DNA of 33,103 bases from JBMNCR01 sp049366695. Its GTDB lineage: Bacteria > Bacillota > Clostridia > Eubacteriales > Alkalibacteraceae. The stretch spans positions 1-33,103 of the forward strand of contig JBMNCR010000045.1 of NCBI GenBank assembly GCA_049366695.1. The letters are read 5' to 3'. Below, piece by piece: positions 17,884-25,742 of the stretch (positions are counted from its first letter, which is position 1; each line of letters opens with the position of its first letter). Below the pieces are notes generated by a model, which was not told where the DNA came from, ran no database searches, and was given only the letters and a program-made list of their open reading frames with translations. The position numbers were made by a program, and so were the translations under genes.

Positions 17884-19074
17884 TTGAATAACAAACATAT
17901 TTCTTTATGGACGAAAAATTTTATTGCATTTTTCTTTGCAAACTTTTTTATGAATCTTGGAGCACAATTTTTGTTTCCTACGCTTCCACTATATTCAATA
18001 TCTGTATTAGGAGCGAACCAATCTCAAGTAGGATATATTATTGGAGCTTACTCATTTGCTGCTCTTCTAGTTAGGCCCTTGTCAGGATATGCGTATGATT
18101 ACATAGGGAGAAAAAAAGTATTTACAATATCTTTATTGCTTTTCACCATTATTACCATAACTTATCCTTTTGCAGCTACTTTTTTGATGTTGATTCTTTT
18201 TAGATTTATTCATGGATTGGCCTTTGGTCTAACATCAACTGGTGGTGGTACAATCATAGGAGATGTAGTTCCTGAAAAAAGAAGAGGAGAAGGAGTAGGA
18301 TATTTTGGGTTAGCAAATACATTATCCATGGCATTAGGTCCAGCAATCGGATTATGGATTATGGCGGGAAATAAATTTAATAATTTATTTTTATCATCTG
18401 GAATATTGATTGGAGTATCACTAATACTGGCAATGTTTATTTCTTTACCAAAAAACATATCAAAATCTCAAAAGATTACATTCAATTCGTTTTTTGAGAA
18501 AAGGGTTGTAAGAATATCAATCATTATGAGTTTAGTAGGAGTAGTATTAGGTGGAGTGCTTTCTTACATTATAATATTTAGTTTAGAAATTGGTATTGTA
18601 AATGGAGGTTTGTACTTTATTGTTAATTCCGCTGGTGTCGTAATTACTCGTTTGTTTGCAGGTAAGGTATTAGACAAACATGGACCAAAACCTGTTATAA
18701 TATTTGGTTTCATTGCACTTTCTCTTGGTTTTATTTTATTATCAGCATGCAATGATTTAATAGTATTTTTATTAGCATCATTTTTAATTGGTCTTGGAAA
18801 TGGAACTATAATGCCAACTTTGCAAACTATGGTAATAAATATGGTTGAACCTGAAAAACGTGGAGTAGCTAGTTCAACTTTCTTTGCTTTTATGGATATC
18901 GGTATAGGGGGAGGATCAATTTTCCTAGGATGGTTAACTAGTATCGTCACTCTAAAAACTATGTTTTTAATTTCTGGTATCTTTATTTTATTACCTTTTC
19001 TCTTGTTTCTAACATATGTTTTACATGATTATGAAAAGAAAGTATCTCAACTTCATTCTGATAATAATTTATAG
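17884..19074 (+). CDS. Major facilitator superfamily transporter (drug efflux type)
   Basis: A 396-residue inner-membrane carrier with twelve predicted membrane helices. The first cytoplasmic loop carries an MFS motif A variant (GYAYDYIGRKK, residues about 65-75), and a second copy, AGKVLDKHGPKPV, sits between helices 8 and 9. PEKRRGEGVGYFG and PEKRGVASSTFF are the matching helix-5/helix-11 motifs. It is most like proton-driven multidrug exporters of about 400 residues. Start is TTG with AGGAGG nine bases before it. It is divergent from the arsR operon and ends in its own terminator. The substrate cannot be read from sequence. Confidence 0.9.
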   Translation: MNNKHISLWTKNFIAFFFANFFMNLGAQFLFPTLPLYSISVLGANQSQVGYIIGAYSFAALLVRPLSGYAYDYIGRKKVFTISLLLFTIITITYPFAATFLMLILFRFIHGLAFGLTSTGGGTIIGDVVPEKRRGEGVGYFGLANTLSMALGPAIGLWIMAGNKFNNLFLSSGILIGVSLILAMFISLPKNISKSQKITFNSFFEKRVVRISIIMSLVGVVLGGVLSYIIIFSLEIGIVNGGLYFIVNSAGVVITRLFAGKVLDKHGPKPVIIFGFIALSLGFILLSACNDLIVFLLASFLIGLGNGTIMPTLQTMVINMVEPEKRGVASSTFFAFMDIGIGGGSIFLGWLTSIVTLKTMFLISGIFILLPFLLFLTYVLHDYEKKVSQLHSDNNL

Positions 19075-19087
19075 TAAATGAATTAAC

Positions 19088-19158
19088 AAAGGAATGTTAC
19101 ATAGTATTTTGTTATTATAAAAAGTAGCATTATACTTTTATTCATTCCTTTTTTTTTA
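19088..19158 (+). terminator. Terminator of the MFS gene
   Basis: Outer arms AAAGGAATG and CATTCCTTT enclose an A/T-rich loop of 46 bases, followed by a run of nine T's. Confidence 0.7.
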
Positions 19159-19231
19159 TACATAGTATTGTATAAAACCATTTTAATGATTATTATAAAG
19201 GTATATTACAATATAGCTTAAGGAGATATAA

Positions 19232-19903
19232 ATGAAATTAGCAATATTTGATTTTGATGGTACACTTTTTACAAAAGATACTTTGCCTTTTCTATTATCA
19301 AGATGGAAAGAATTAAAATATTCAAAAACTAAATATATTAAAGCATATTACTCACTTATTTTTCTATATATTAAATATAAGTTGGGAATTAAAACTAAAC
19401 TATCTCGTGAAGAAATGAAATTAACGGCAGTAAAAAAGTTTAACAATATTTTCTCAGGTATGAATGAAGTAGAAATTATGAGGTACTTTATTAACAGTTC
19501 AAGAGATATAGAACCTCTCTTTAATAAATCTGTAATTACAGAACTCAAAAACGCTTCCTTAGAAGGATATCACACCGTTCTACTATCTGGTTCCTACTAT
19601 AATTTCTTAAAATCTATCGGAGAATCCCTAGGTTTTGATACAATTATTGGTACAAAAATGCATTTTGATAATGAAATATTCGACCCTAGTAAGTCCCTAG
19701 AAATAATTAGCGGTCCTTTAAAAGCACAAAAAATTTTAGAATGTTTTTATAACAAATCAATTAATTGGAAGGAAAGTCGAGCATACGCAGATAGTTATTC
19801 TGATATCGATATTCTAAAATTAGTAGGACACCCTATAGCAGTTAATCCTGAAAATGAATTAAAATCTATAGCTACTGAATTGAATTGGAAAATTATCAAT
19901 TAA
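19232..19903 (+). CDS. HAD-IB family phosphatase
   Basis: A 223-residue haloacid-dehalogenase hydrolase. Motif I is FDFDGTLF (nucleophile D7, general acid D9), motif II is the Ser in LLSGSYYNFL near residue 114, and motif III with the metal ligands is YADSYSDIDIL near 180. The helical cap between motifs I and II fits subfamily IB, which includes SerB-like phosphoserine phosphatases and phosphorylcholine phosphatases. The PIAVNPENEL segment near the end is typical of IB enzymes. AAGGAG precedes the ATG. It is a single gene; no neighbour reveals its substrate. Confidence 0.88.
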   Translation: MKLAIFDFDGTLFTKDTLPFLLSRWKELKYSKTKYIKAYYSLIFLYIKYKLGIKTKLSREEMKLTAVKKFNNIFSGMNEVEIMRYFINSSRDIEPLFNKSVITELKNASLEGYHTVLLSGSYYNFLKSIGESLGFDTIIGTKMHFDNEIFDPSKSLEIISGPLKAQKILECFYNKSINWKESRAYADSYSDIDILKLVGHPIAVNPENELKSIATELNWKIIN

Positions 19904-19915
19904 TAAATATTACCC

Positions 19916-19949
19916 AGGACATACTTTAAACTAATATTAAGTATGTCCT
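19916..19949. terminator. Shared hairpin between two convergent genes
   Basis: Arms of 12-13 bases (AGGACATACTTTA / TAAGTATGTCCT) between the HAD gene and the DUF1638 gene. Neither side has a long U tract, so efficiency is uncertain, but position and strength fit a bidirectional terminator. Confidence 0.6.
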
Positions 19950-19966
19950 CTTCTCAGTTGTATTCG

Positions 19967-20638
19967 TTATACTAATACTTGTTTTGTTGAAACTGTTTCA
20001 CCAGATTTAATAATTAAAAATTTATTTTCATCCCAAGGTCCAGTTAATACTTTTTCTAAAAGCTTCGTAGTCCCAGGAATAACTTCACATTCTAAATCCA
20101 TTAACTCTGCTTTTTCTTTCGCATTTTCCATCATTTCTTCTAAATTAAATTCACCTATATCTATAACACCTAATCTCTCATAATGCTTAAATGCCATTTT
20201 CCAAATTTTTTTTCCTTTTGCTTTGCCATATCTTTTTTCCATTCTTTCAAGTTCATCTACCATAGTTTTTTCAATATCTTCGAACATATCGATCCAACCT
20301 TTTGATAAAAAATATGTGTACTTTTCTTCTTGAACTTCTTTTCTTATGTTTTGTGAACCTAAAAGCATTGTTATACAATCATCCGCTCTTGGAATAATTA
20401 ATTTAAACCCTTCTGGCTTGAGTCCAACAACTGCATTACCGCAATAGCCCATCACTAACAAAACTTGGTCAACATTAGATATTCTGTTTAAATTTTCTTG
20501 TAGTACAGCACTTAGTTTTTCTGGGTAATTATGAAGCCCTGACTCAAGATAGATAACTGGATAATCACATCCAGTTTTTCCTATCATTAAATCAACCTCT
20601 GCTCGAATGGTATTACATGAAATTATTATTGATTTCAA
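19967..20638 (-). CDS. DUF1638 domain protein
   Basis: A 223-residue soluble protein of the DUF1638 family, recognised from IISCNTIRAEVD at the N-terminus, LVMGYCGNAVVGL and LIIPRADDCITMLLGS in the middle and a C-terminal GPWDENKFLII. The family has no established activity; members are common in acetogens, methanogens and other anaerobes, often near corrinoid or methyltransferase genes. Here the neighbour is padR, 29 bases upstream, so both are probably co-transcribed and PadR-controlled. Start is TTG with AGGGGGA eight bases before. Conserved Cys and His residues (SC, GYCGN, RADDC) could bind a metal or cofactor, an inference only. Confidence 0.85.
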   Translation of the reverse strand: MKSIIISCNTIRAEVDLMIGKTGCDYPVIYLESGLHNYPEKLSAVLQENLNRISNVDQVLLVMGYCGNAVVGLKPEGFKLIIPRADDCITMLLGSQNIRKEVQEEKYTYFLSKGWIDMFEDIEKTMVDELERMEKRYGKAKGKKIWKMAFKHYERLGVIDIGEFNLEEMMENAKEKAELMDLECEVIPGTTKLLEKVLTGPWDENKFLIIKSGETVSTKQVLV

Positions 20639-20667
20639 AATAAATCCCCCTTTTATATTAATTCTTA

Positions 20668-21165
20668 TTAAAGTTCTCCTAGAAAATTTTCATACCAACC
20701 TTTTAAGAATTTATAATATGATATAGTAAATACCATTGTTGACGTTTTATAAAAATCAAAATCCTTTTCTATTCGTAATTTTACAACTTCTTGACGATGT
20801 ATCTGATCCTTTAAAGTTTTAAGAAATTTTGTAATAATTATTTGTATTTCTTCCTTGGAAATATACTCATAAAAGAACATTTTTATTAGATGTTCCTCTT
20901 CGGAATGTGTTATCTTAATAGGTTGTTTTAGCCATTCAATAAAATCTTTTCTACCACTTTCATTTATAGAATATATTTTTTTATATCTTCCTGTAAGAAT
21001 AATTTCTGTTGATTCAATCAAGTCTTTTTTTTCCATTTTTTTTAACGTAGGATATATGCTACCATAACTAGATCTAAGTAATTTTACATTATCAATATTT
21101 TGTTTAATATCATAACCACTTAAATCATATCCCATTAATAAACCTTCAATATAATGTTCTAGCAT
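20668..21165 (-). CDS. PadR family transcriptional regulator
   Basis: A 165-residue regulator. The N-terminal winged helix shows the PadR pattern LLMGYDLSGYDIKQ, SSYGSIYPTLKKMEKKDLI and the wing GRYKKIYSINESGRKDF. The C-terminal half is the Vir/AphA-like dimerisation region of helices. GAGGTG precedes the ATG. The gene lies behind a promoter embedded in a 47-bp palindrome and is followed by the DUF1638 gene. Autorepression and control of DUF1638 are inferred from position. Confidence 0.93.
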   Translation of the reverse strand: MLEHYIEGLLMGYDLSGYDIKQNIDNVKLLRSSYGSIYPTLKKMEKKDLIESTEIILTGRYKKIYSINESGRKDFIEWLKQPIKITHSEEEHLIKMFFYEYISKEEIQIIITKFLKTLKDQIHRQEVVKLRIEKDFDFYKTSTMVFTISYYKFLKGWYENFLGEL

Positions 21166-21192
21166 AAAACACCTCTATATTAATAAATAGTA

Positions 21193-21259
21193 TATTATAA
21201 TAGTTAATATATCATTTCGATATATTAACTATTATAATAACATATTAAATATTTGTCAA
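21193..21259 (-). promoter_or_regulatory. padR promoter inside a 21-bp inverted repeat
   Basis: Minus strand: TTGACA (21254-21259), 17-base spacer, TATAAT (21231-21236). Perfect 21-bp arms at 21193-21213 and 21219-21239 flank a 5-base spacer; the -10 box is inside the upstream arm and the start site falls near the centre. The inner core reads ATATATC-5-GATATAT. Most likely the PadR operator. Confidence 0.85.
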
Positions 21260-21282
21260 ACCCTATATACAATTATTTATAT

Positions 21283-21328
21283 AATCACGGATACGCTTAC
21301 GCCAACACCAACGGAAAGAACTGTTGTA
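21283..21328. repeat. Dispersed 46-bp repeat, copy 1
   Basis: Matches 31416-31461 at 36 of 46 positions without gaps; nine of the ten differences are transitions. This copy ends within the -35 region of the nadA promoter. Confidence 0.65.
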
Positions 21329-21382
21329 AAGGTTAACACGAAATGCTATAATATTATATTAACGCAGGTGTATATACACCTG
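21324..21382 (+). promoter_or_regulatory. nadABC promoter and palindromic operator
   Basis: TTGTAA (21324-21329), 17-base spacer, TATAAT (21347-21352, with upstream TGC), then a perfect 18-bp palindrome CAGGTGTATATACACCTG (21365-21382) just downstream of the start site. Its position suits a NAD-pathway repressor such as NiaR (YrxA), the usual nadABC repressor of Firmicutes; that identity is inferred. Confidence 0.8.
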
Positions 21383-21407
21383 TAAATTCAGAGGAAAGTG
21401 GTATACT

Positions 21408-22319
21408 ATGAATACTAATTTAGTTACAAAAATAAAATCTTTACAAAAAGAAAAAAAAGCCATCATATTAGCCCATTATTATCAACGTTCTGAAATTCAA
21501 GATATTGCCGATGTAGTAGGAGACTCCTACTATCTAAGTAAAGTTGCTAGAGACTGTAACGAAGAAACTATTGTATTTTGCGGAGTAAAATTCATGGCAG
21601 AAAGTGCTAAAATTTTATCCCCACAAAAAACTGTTTTACTCCCTGTTTTAGATGCAGGTTGCCCAATGGCAGATATGGCTGATGAAGAAGAAATAACACA
21701 ATGGAAAAAACAACATCCTGATGCTACTGTAGTCACCTATATAAATTCTTCTACAGAAGTAAAAGCTTTAAGTGATGTTTGTGTGACTTCTTCAAGCGCC
21801 GAAAAAATAATAAATAATATTAAAAATGATAAGATTTTATTTTTACCAGACCAAAATTTAGGGGGCTATCTAGCAGAGAAATTCCCAAATAAAAAATTTA
21901 TTTTATGGGATGGATACTGTATTACCCATAAAAAAGTTGATCCTAATAGTATTATTAAAATTAAAAATCAAATTAAAGATATACAAGTACTAGTGCATCC
22001 CGAATGTGAAAAACCAGTAAGAGATTTGGCAAATTTCATTGGCAGTACAGGTGGAATTATAGAACATGCTACAAAAGCTGAATATAAAGATTATCTTATT
22101 ATTACAGAAGATGGAATCCTCCATGAATTAAAAAAGAAAAATCCCGATAAAAATTTCCATATTCCTGGTAAAACTATGACATGTGTAAATATGAAAAAAA
22201 ACACTTTAGAAGATATATATGAAAGTCTTGCAAAAAACAAATACGAAGTTCAATTAGATGAAAAACTAAGATGTGACGCATTGAATTCACTTATTAATAT
22301 GCATGAGTTATCAAGGTAA
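21408..22319 (+). CDS. nadA: Quinolinate synthase
   Basis: This 303-residue iron-sulfur enzyme condenses iminoaspartate with dihydroxyacetone phosphate to quinolinate in de novo NAD synthesis. It shows ILAHYYQ near residue 20 and three Cys that fit the [4Fe-4S] ligands of the family: C85 (LDAGCPMAD), C171 (DGYCITH) and C259 (MTCVNM), spaced as in the Thermotoga enzyme. HPEC at 197-200 and the STGGIIEHA stretch complete the active site. GAGGAAAG precedes the ATG. First gene of nadABC, which supplies its unstable substrate from NadB. Confidence 0.97.
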   Translation: MNTNLVTKIKSLQKEKKAIILAHYYQRSEIQDIADVVGDSYYLSKVARDCNEETIVFCGVKFMAESAKILSPQKTVLLPVLDAGCPMADMADEEEITQWKKQHPDATVVTYINSSTEVKALSDVCVTSSSAEKIINNIKNDKILFLPDQNLGGYLAEKFPNKKFILWDGYCITHKKVDPNSIIKIKNQIKDIQVLVHPECEKPVRDLANFIGSTGGIIEHATKAEYKDYLIITEDGILHELKKKNPDKNFHIPGKTMTCVNMKKNTLEDIYESLAKNKYEVQLDEKLRCDALNSLINMHELSR

Positions 22320-22323
22320 CAAA

Positions 22324-23634
22324 ATGGAATATAATTATGATGTATTAATTGTTGGTACTGGTGCAGCAGGTTTACACTGTGCACTTAATCTAGATACAAA
22401 CGTTAAAATCCTTATGGTTTCAAAAGGAGCTTTTAACGAAAACAATACTTACTTAGCTCAAGGAGGAATCTCCACTGCTAGAGGAATAGAAGATATAGAA
22501 GCTTTTGTTTCAGATACTCTAAAAGCAGGTCAATTTGAAAATAATATTGATTCTGTAAATTTGTTGGCTAAAGATTCAATTGATATAATTGGCCATTTAA
22601 GAGCCTTAGGTATGAATTTTGACACAAATAGCAACGGAAAAATATCTTATACAAAAGAAGGGGCTCATAGCATAAATAGAATTGTCCATGTTAAAGATCA
22701 AACTGGAAAATTTCTGTGGCAAACTCTAATGAATGACGTAAAAAATAAAAAAAACATTACCTTAATGGATAATACATTCTTTTATGACATCCTTCAAAAA
22801 GACAATTGCTGTTATGGAGGATTACTAATTAAAGGTAATAAAAATATCACTGTTTACTCTAAATGTGTAGTATTCGCTACAGGCGGTATCGGCGGGATAT
22901 TTAAAAATTCTACAAACCAGCCATTATTAACTGGAGATGCTATCTCTATAGCATTAAAGAACAATATTACTACTAGTAATTTAGAATATATACAATTTCA
23001 TCCCACAGGATTATACGATAATAATTATTATGGCAGACGTTTTTTAATCTCTGAAGCACTAAGGGGTGAGGGAGGAAAACTGTTAAACGAAAATGGCCAA
23101 CGTTTTGTTAATGAATTGTCCCCAAGAGATGTGGTAACAAAGGCAATTATGAATGAAATAAGTCAGTCCAAGCTACCTTATGTATTTTTGGATATTTCAT
23201 TTCTTAATAAAGAATATATAATTAAAAGATTTCCAAACATATACTCAAAATGCGCTAATATTGGAATAGATATATCTAAAGATCCCATGTTAGTAATTCC
23301 ATCCCAACATTATCATATGGGAGGAATTAAAGTAAATTTAAACTCTCAAACCTCCATGGAACGCCTTTATGCTATAGGGGAAACAAGCTGTACAGGAGTA
23401 CATGGCAAAAATCGTTTAGCTAGCAACTCTTTACTGGAAGCTTTAACGTTTTCTAAAAGAGCCGCATTATCTATTAATAAAAAAATATGTACCATTCCAT
23501 CTAAAAATATAAGTTGGAAATTAAAAGTTGAAAATGATATTAAAAATATAAAAAACAAATATAAAAATACATTAATAAAAGCAATACAAAGGAGGTCTCC
23601 AGAATTAAATGATGAATTATTCAATTATAGATAA
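22324..23634 (+). CDS. nadB: L-aspartate oxidase
   Basis: A 436-residue FAD enzyme that oxidises L-aspartate to iminoaspartate, the substrate of NadA. It has the N-terminal dinucleotide motif VGTGAAGLHCALNL, NTYLAQGGIS, the active-site FHPTGLY and EALRGEGGKLLNENG, then HYHMGGIKVN and the FAD-contacting GKNRLASNSLLEAL. It is shorter than the roughly 540-residue enterobacterial enzyme because most of the C-terminal helical domain is missing, usual in Clostridia. I chose the ATG at 22324, with AAGGTA ahead; an ATG at 22303 inside nadA has no ribosome site. Its end overlaps nadC by 26 bases. In anaerobes fumarate is a likely electron acceptor. Confidence 0.95.
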   Translation: MEYNYDVLIVGTGAAGLHCALNLDTNVKILMVSKGAFNENNTYLAQGGISTARGIEDIEAFVSDTLKAGQFENNIDSVNLLAKDSIDIIGHLRALGMNFDTNSNGKISYTKEGAHSINRIVHVKDQTGKFLWQTLMNDVKNKKNITLMDNTFFYDILQKDNCCYGGLLIKGNKNITVYSKCVVFATGGIGGIFKNSTNQPLLTGDAISIALKNNITTSNLEYIQFHPTGLYDNNYYGRRFLISEALRGEGGKLLNENGQRFVNELSPRDVVTKAIMNEISQSKLPYVFLDISFLNKEYIIKRFPNIYSKCANIGIDISKDPMLVIPSQHYHMGGIKVNLNSQTSMERLYAIGETSCTGVHGKNRLASNSLLEALTFSKRAALSINKKICTIPSKNISWKLKVENDIKNIKNKYKNTLIKAIQRRSPELNDELFNYR

Positions 23635-24451
23635 AATTATTTACAATGCATTAAATGAGGATATCACTAACGAGGATATTACTACAAATAGCATAATCCC
23701 ACTTGAATCTTTAGCAACTGTAGATTTGATCATTAAAAATACTGGTGTAATTGCAGGTCTTAATATTTTTAAAAGAGTATTTGATATTTTAGGAGAAGTG
23801 GAAGTAACCTTCAATGAAGAAGATGGAAATTGCGTATCCTCAGGAAAAATTGTGGGAAACATTCGTGGCAATGCAAGAAATATTCTCACTGGTGAAAGAA
23901 CTGCTTTAAATCTATTACAAAAAATGAGTGGTATAGCAACCCTAACTGATAAATATTGCAAAGCAGTCCATGGTACTTCTGCAAAAATAGTGGATACAAG
24001 AAAAACAACACCCGGTCTTAGAATACTAGAAAAATATGCTGTAAAAATTGGTGGTGGTTCAAATCATCGTTTTAATCTATCAGATGGAATACTAATTAAA
24101 GATAATCACATCGGTGCGGCTGGAAGTGTTAAAGAAGCAATTAAGTTAGCCAAAATAAATACTTCTTTCGTAAAAAAAGTTGAAGTTGAAGCTGAAAATT
24201 TTGATATGGTCGTGGAAGCTTTAAATGCGGGCGCAGATATTATCATGTTGGATAATATGTCTACAGACATGATGAAAAAAGCAGTAACGTATATTGATAA
24301 AAAAGTTATAACCGAAGCTTCAGGAAATGTAAATTTAAAAACAGTTACAGACATTGCCTTAACTGGCGTTGACTTAATTTCAGTAGGAAACATTACCCAC
24401 TCAGCTCCAATATTAGATTTTAGTATGAAAAACATGAAGATAATTAAATAA
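23609..24451 (+). CDS. nadC: Nicotinate-nucleotide pyrophosphorylase (quinolinate phosphoribosyltransferase)
   Basis: The 280-residue enzyme transfers phosphoribose from PRPP to quinolinate with decarboxylation, giving nicotinate mononucleotide. Recognisable are LTGERTALNLLQKMSGIAT, DTRKTTPGLR, GGGSNHRFNLSDGILIKDNH, the VEVE strand and the terminal SVGNITHSAP. AAAGGAGG lies about 13 bases before the first ATG, inside nadB; a second ATG follows at once. The overlap with nadB implies translational coupling. It is the last gene of the operon, before a strong terminator. Confidence 0.97.
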   Translation: MMNYSIIDKIIYNALNEDITNEDITTNSIIPLESLATVDLIIKNTGVIAGLNIFKRVFDILGEVEVTFNEEDGNCVSSGKIVGNIRGNARNILTGERTALNLLQKMSGIATLTDKYCKAVHGTSAKIVDTRKTTPGLRILEKYAVKIGGGSNHRFNLSDGILIKDNHIGAAGSVKEAIKLAKINTSFVKKVEVEAENFDMVVEALNAGADIIMLDNMSTDMMKKAVTYIDKKVITEASGNVNLKTVTDIALTGVDLISVGNITHSAPILDFSMKNMKIIK

Positions 24452-24493
24452 TTTTGATATACTATTCAATAATTGCTAAGATGAACAAAAGAA

Positions 24494-24531
24494 AATACAC
24501 TTCCACGCACACTGCGGGAAGTATATTTTTT
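24494..24531 (+). terminator. Rho-independent terminator of nadABC
   Basis: Composite hairpin: outer ACTTCC / GGAAGT and inner CGCA / TGCG around CAC, followed by TATATTTTTT. Confidence 0.9.
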
Positions 24532-24796
24532 AGGAGGGGGAATCATGAGCTGAATTCAGTGTCAAAAATATATTTTCGAACACACATAATCTATGTGTTA
24601 ATTCAATGATAATATATAATTGTTATGATAGTATTATATCTGAAATAAATTTTTATTTAATTACTGTAAATTTTTATACTCATTCATTTCTTATAATCAA
24701 ACGTGCTATGCCATATTGCCAGTGATTAAAATAGACTACCTTATAATTTAACATCACAAAATAACCACATCCACTTTTATTCAATACTCTATGACA
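24532..24796. other. Gap between nadC and the holin gene
   Basis: Right after the terminator, AGGAGGGGG is followed by ATG AGC TGA, a strong ribosome site with a two-codon frame. On the minus strand the holin frame continues past its stop into an open stretch that ends ...NYKVVYFNHWQYGIARL; a TTG could start a 34-residue peptide but has no clear ribosome site. No intact gene is claimed. Confidence 0.3.
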
Positions 24797-25036
24797 TCAA
24801 TTTTTATCTTTTAAAATTTTATCTGCTTCTTGGGCTAGTGTAGTAAAACTGTTATTCTTCCACCATGACCAAATAGCAGATATAACTGTCAAAATAATTG
24901 TTATAACATTTGCAACCTCTTCTCCAGTAAATGGTAATGTATTTACTCCAAATAACTGCAATCCTTGATTAACCAGCGCTATTAGTAAAACAATAGTTCT
25001 TACCCATGTTTCTTTACTAACATTTTCTAAGTCTAT
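24797..25036 (-). CDS. SPP1-type phage holin with a non-canonical ATA start
   Basis: A minus-strand frame of 79 codons encodes ETWVRTIVLLIALVNQGLQ, FGVNTLPFTGEEVANVI, TIILTVISAIWSWWKNNSFT and AQEADKILKDKN: two membrane helices and a charged tail, a clear match to the SPP1 holin family. Holins make pores that let a lytic amidase reach the wall. AAAAAGGAG stands nine bases before an ATA codon, just where an ATG should be; a TAA precedes it and there is no in-frame ATG, with a TTG only near residue 29. Either ATA is used weakly, or a G-to-A change inactivated the gene. No phage genes adjoin it. Confidence 0.8.
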   Translation of the reverse strand: MDLENVSKETWVRTIVLLIALVNQGLQLFGVNTLPFTGEEVANVITIILTVISAIWSWWKNNSFTTLAQEADKILKDKN

Positions 25037-25742
25037 TTATACCATCTCCTTTTTAAAAAACAGTTTAGTAGCTGTACTAATTTATATTTTCTTTAAACAC
25101 ATATTCATCTGTAGCAATGATATATAATTGAATCTTAATAGCATTATTTTTACTATTTTTGAAGTCTTAATAGTTTATTTGAGTTACCTCACTTATACAA
25201 CTTCTTATGATTTTTAAAATTACCATTATAAATAATATATGTTCCTTTTTCAGATTATGTTACTTTCTACCGTACTTATGCTAGTACCTGAAATATCTTT
25301 AATTTGTTAAATCATATTATTGCTTTTCTAACATATATTTTTTACATACTCAACCATTTCAATTTTGTATAGAATTAACCTAAAAAAAGAAACTACATTT
25401 GTTTTTCGCAGCTTCTTCTACTCATTTATAGCATAACTCAATTTAAGCGACATAGAAATGTCATGTCTAGATTAATGAGTATAATTAATAATTTCAGCAA
25501 ATATTCTACCTTCTCTTTATCATTTTATCAAAAAATACTAAATTAATATAACTGATAAAAGTCGTTAAATATTTCTTTATCATTTATTTGTTTTACCATT
25601 TCTTCAAATATTTAAGGATACTGATTTGTAAATTGTTTTCTTTTATGTGTTGTAAATACCTACTTTTTAGAATAAAAGCACATACTCAAACATAAATTTA
25701 ATAAAACAAATATAAAGGGTATTTGCCCTACTGGAGGTAAAA
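25037..25742. other. AT-rich gap, probably decayed sequence
   Basis: No intact gene. Minus-strand fragments such as QIKDISGTSISTVESNI (about 25245-25307) and TYIIYNGNFKNHKKLYK (about 25190-25245) read like protein but are short and start-less. Near 25715 a small AGGG/CCCT hairpin lies just before the ribosome site of the next gene. Confidence 0.3.

Noticed and set aside
18210..18950. Long minus-strand frames opposite the MFS gene
   Set aside because: They are shadows of the MFS coding sequence.
22303..22323. Earlier ATG start for nadB inside nadA
   Set aside because: No ribosome site before it, and the family motif sits at the usual distance from the ATG at 22324.
25245..25307. Peptide QIKDISGTSISTVESNI resembling a LacI helix-turn-helix
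   Set aside because: Only 17 residues, key residues of the helix-turn-helix are missing and there is no start; similarity may be chance.
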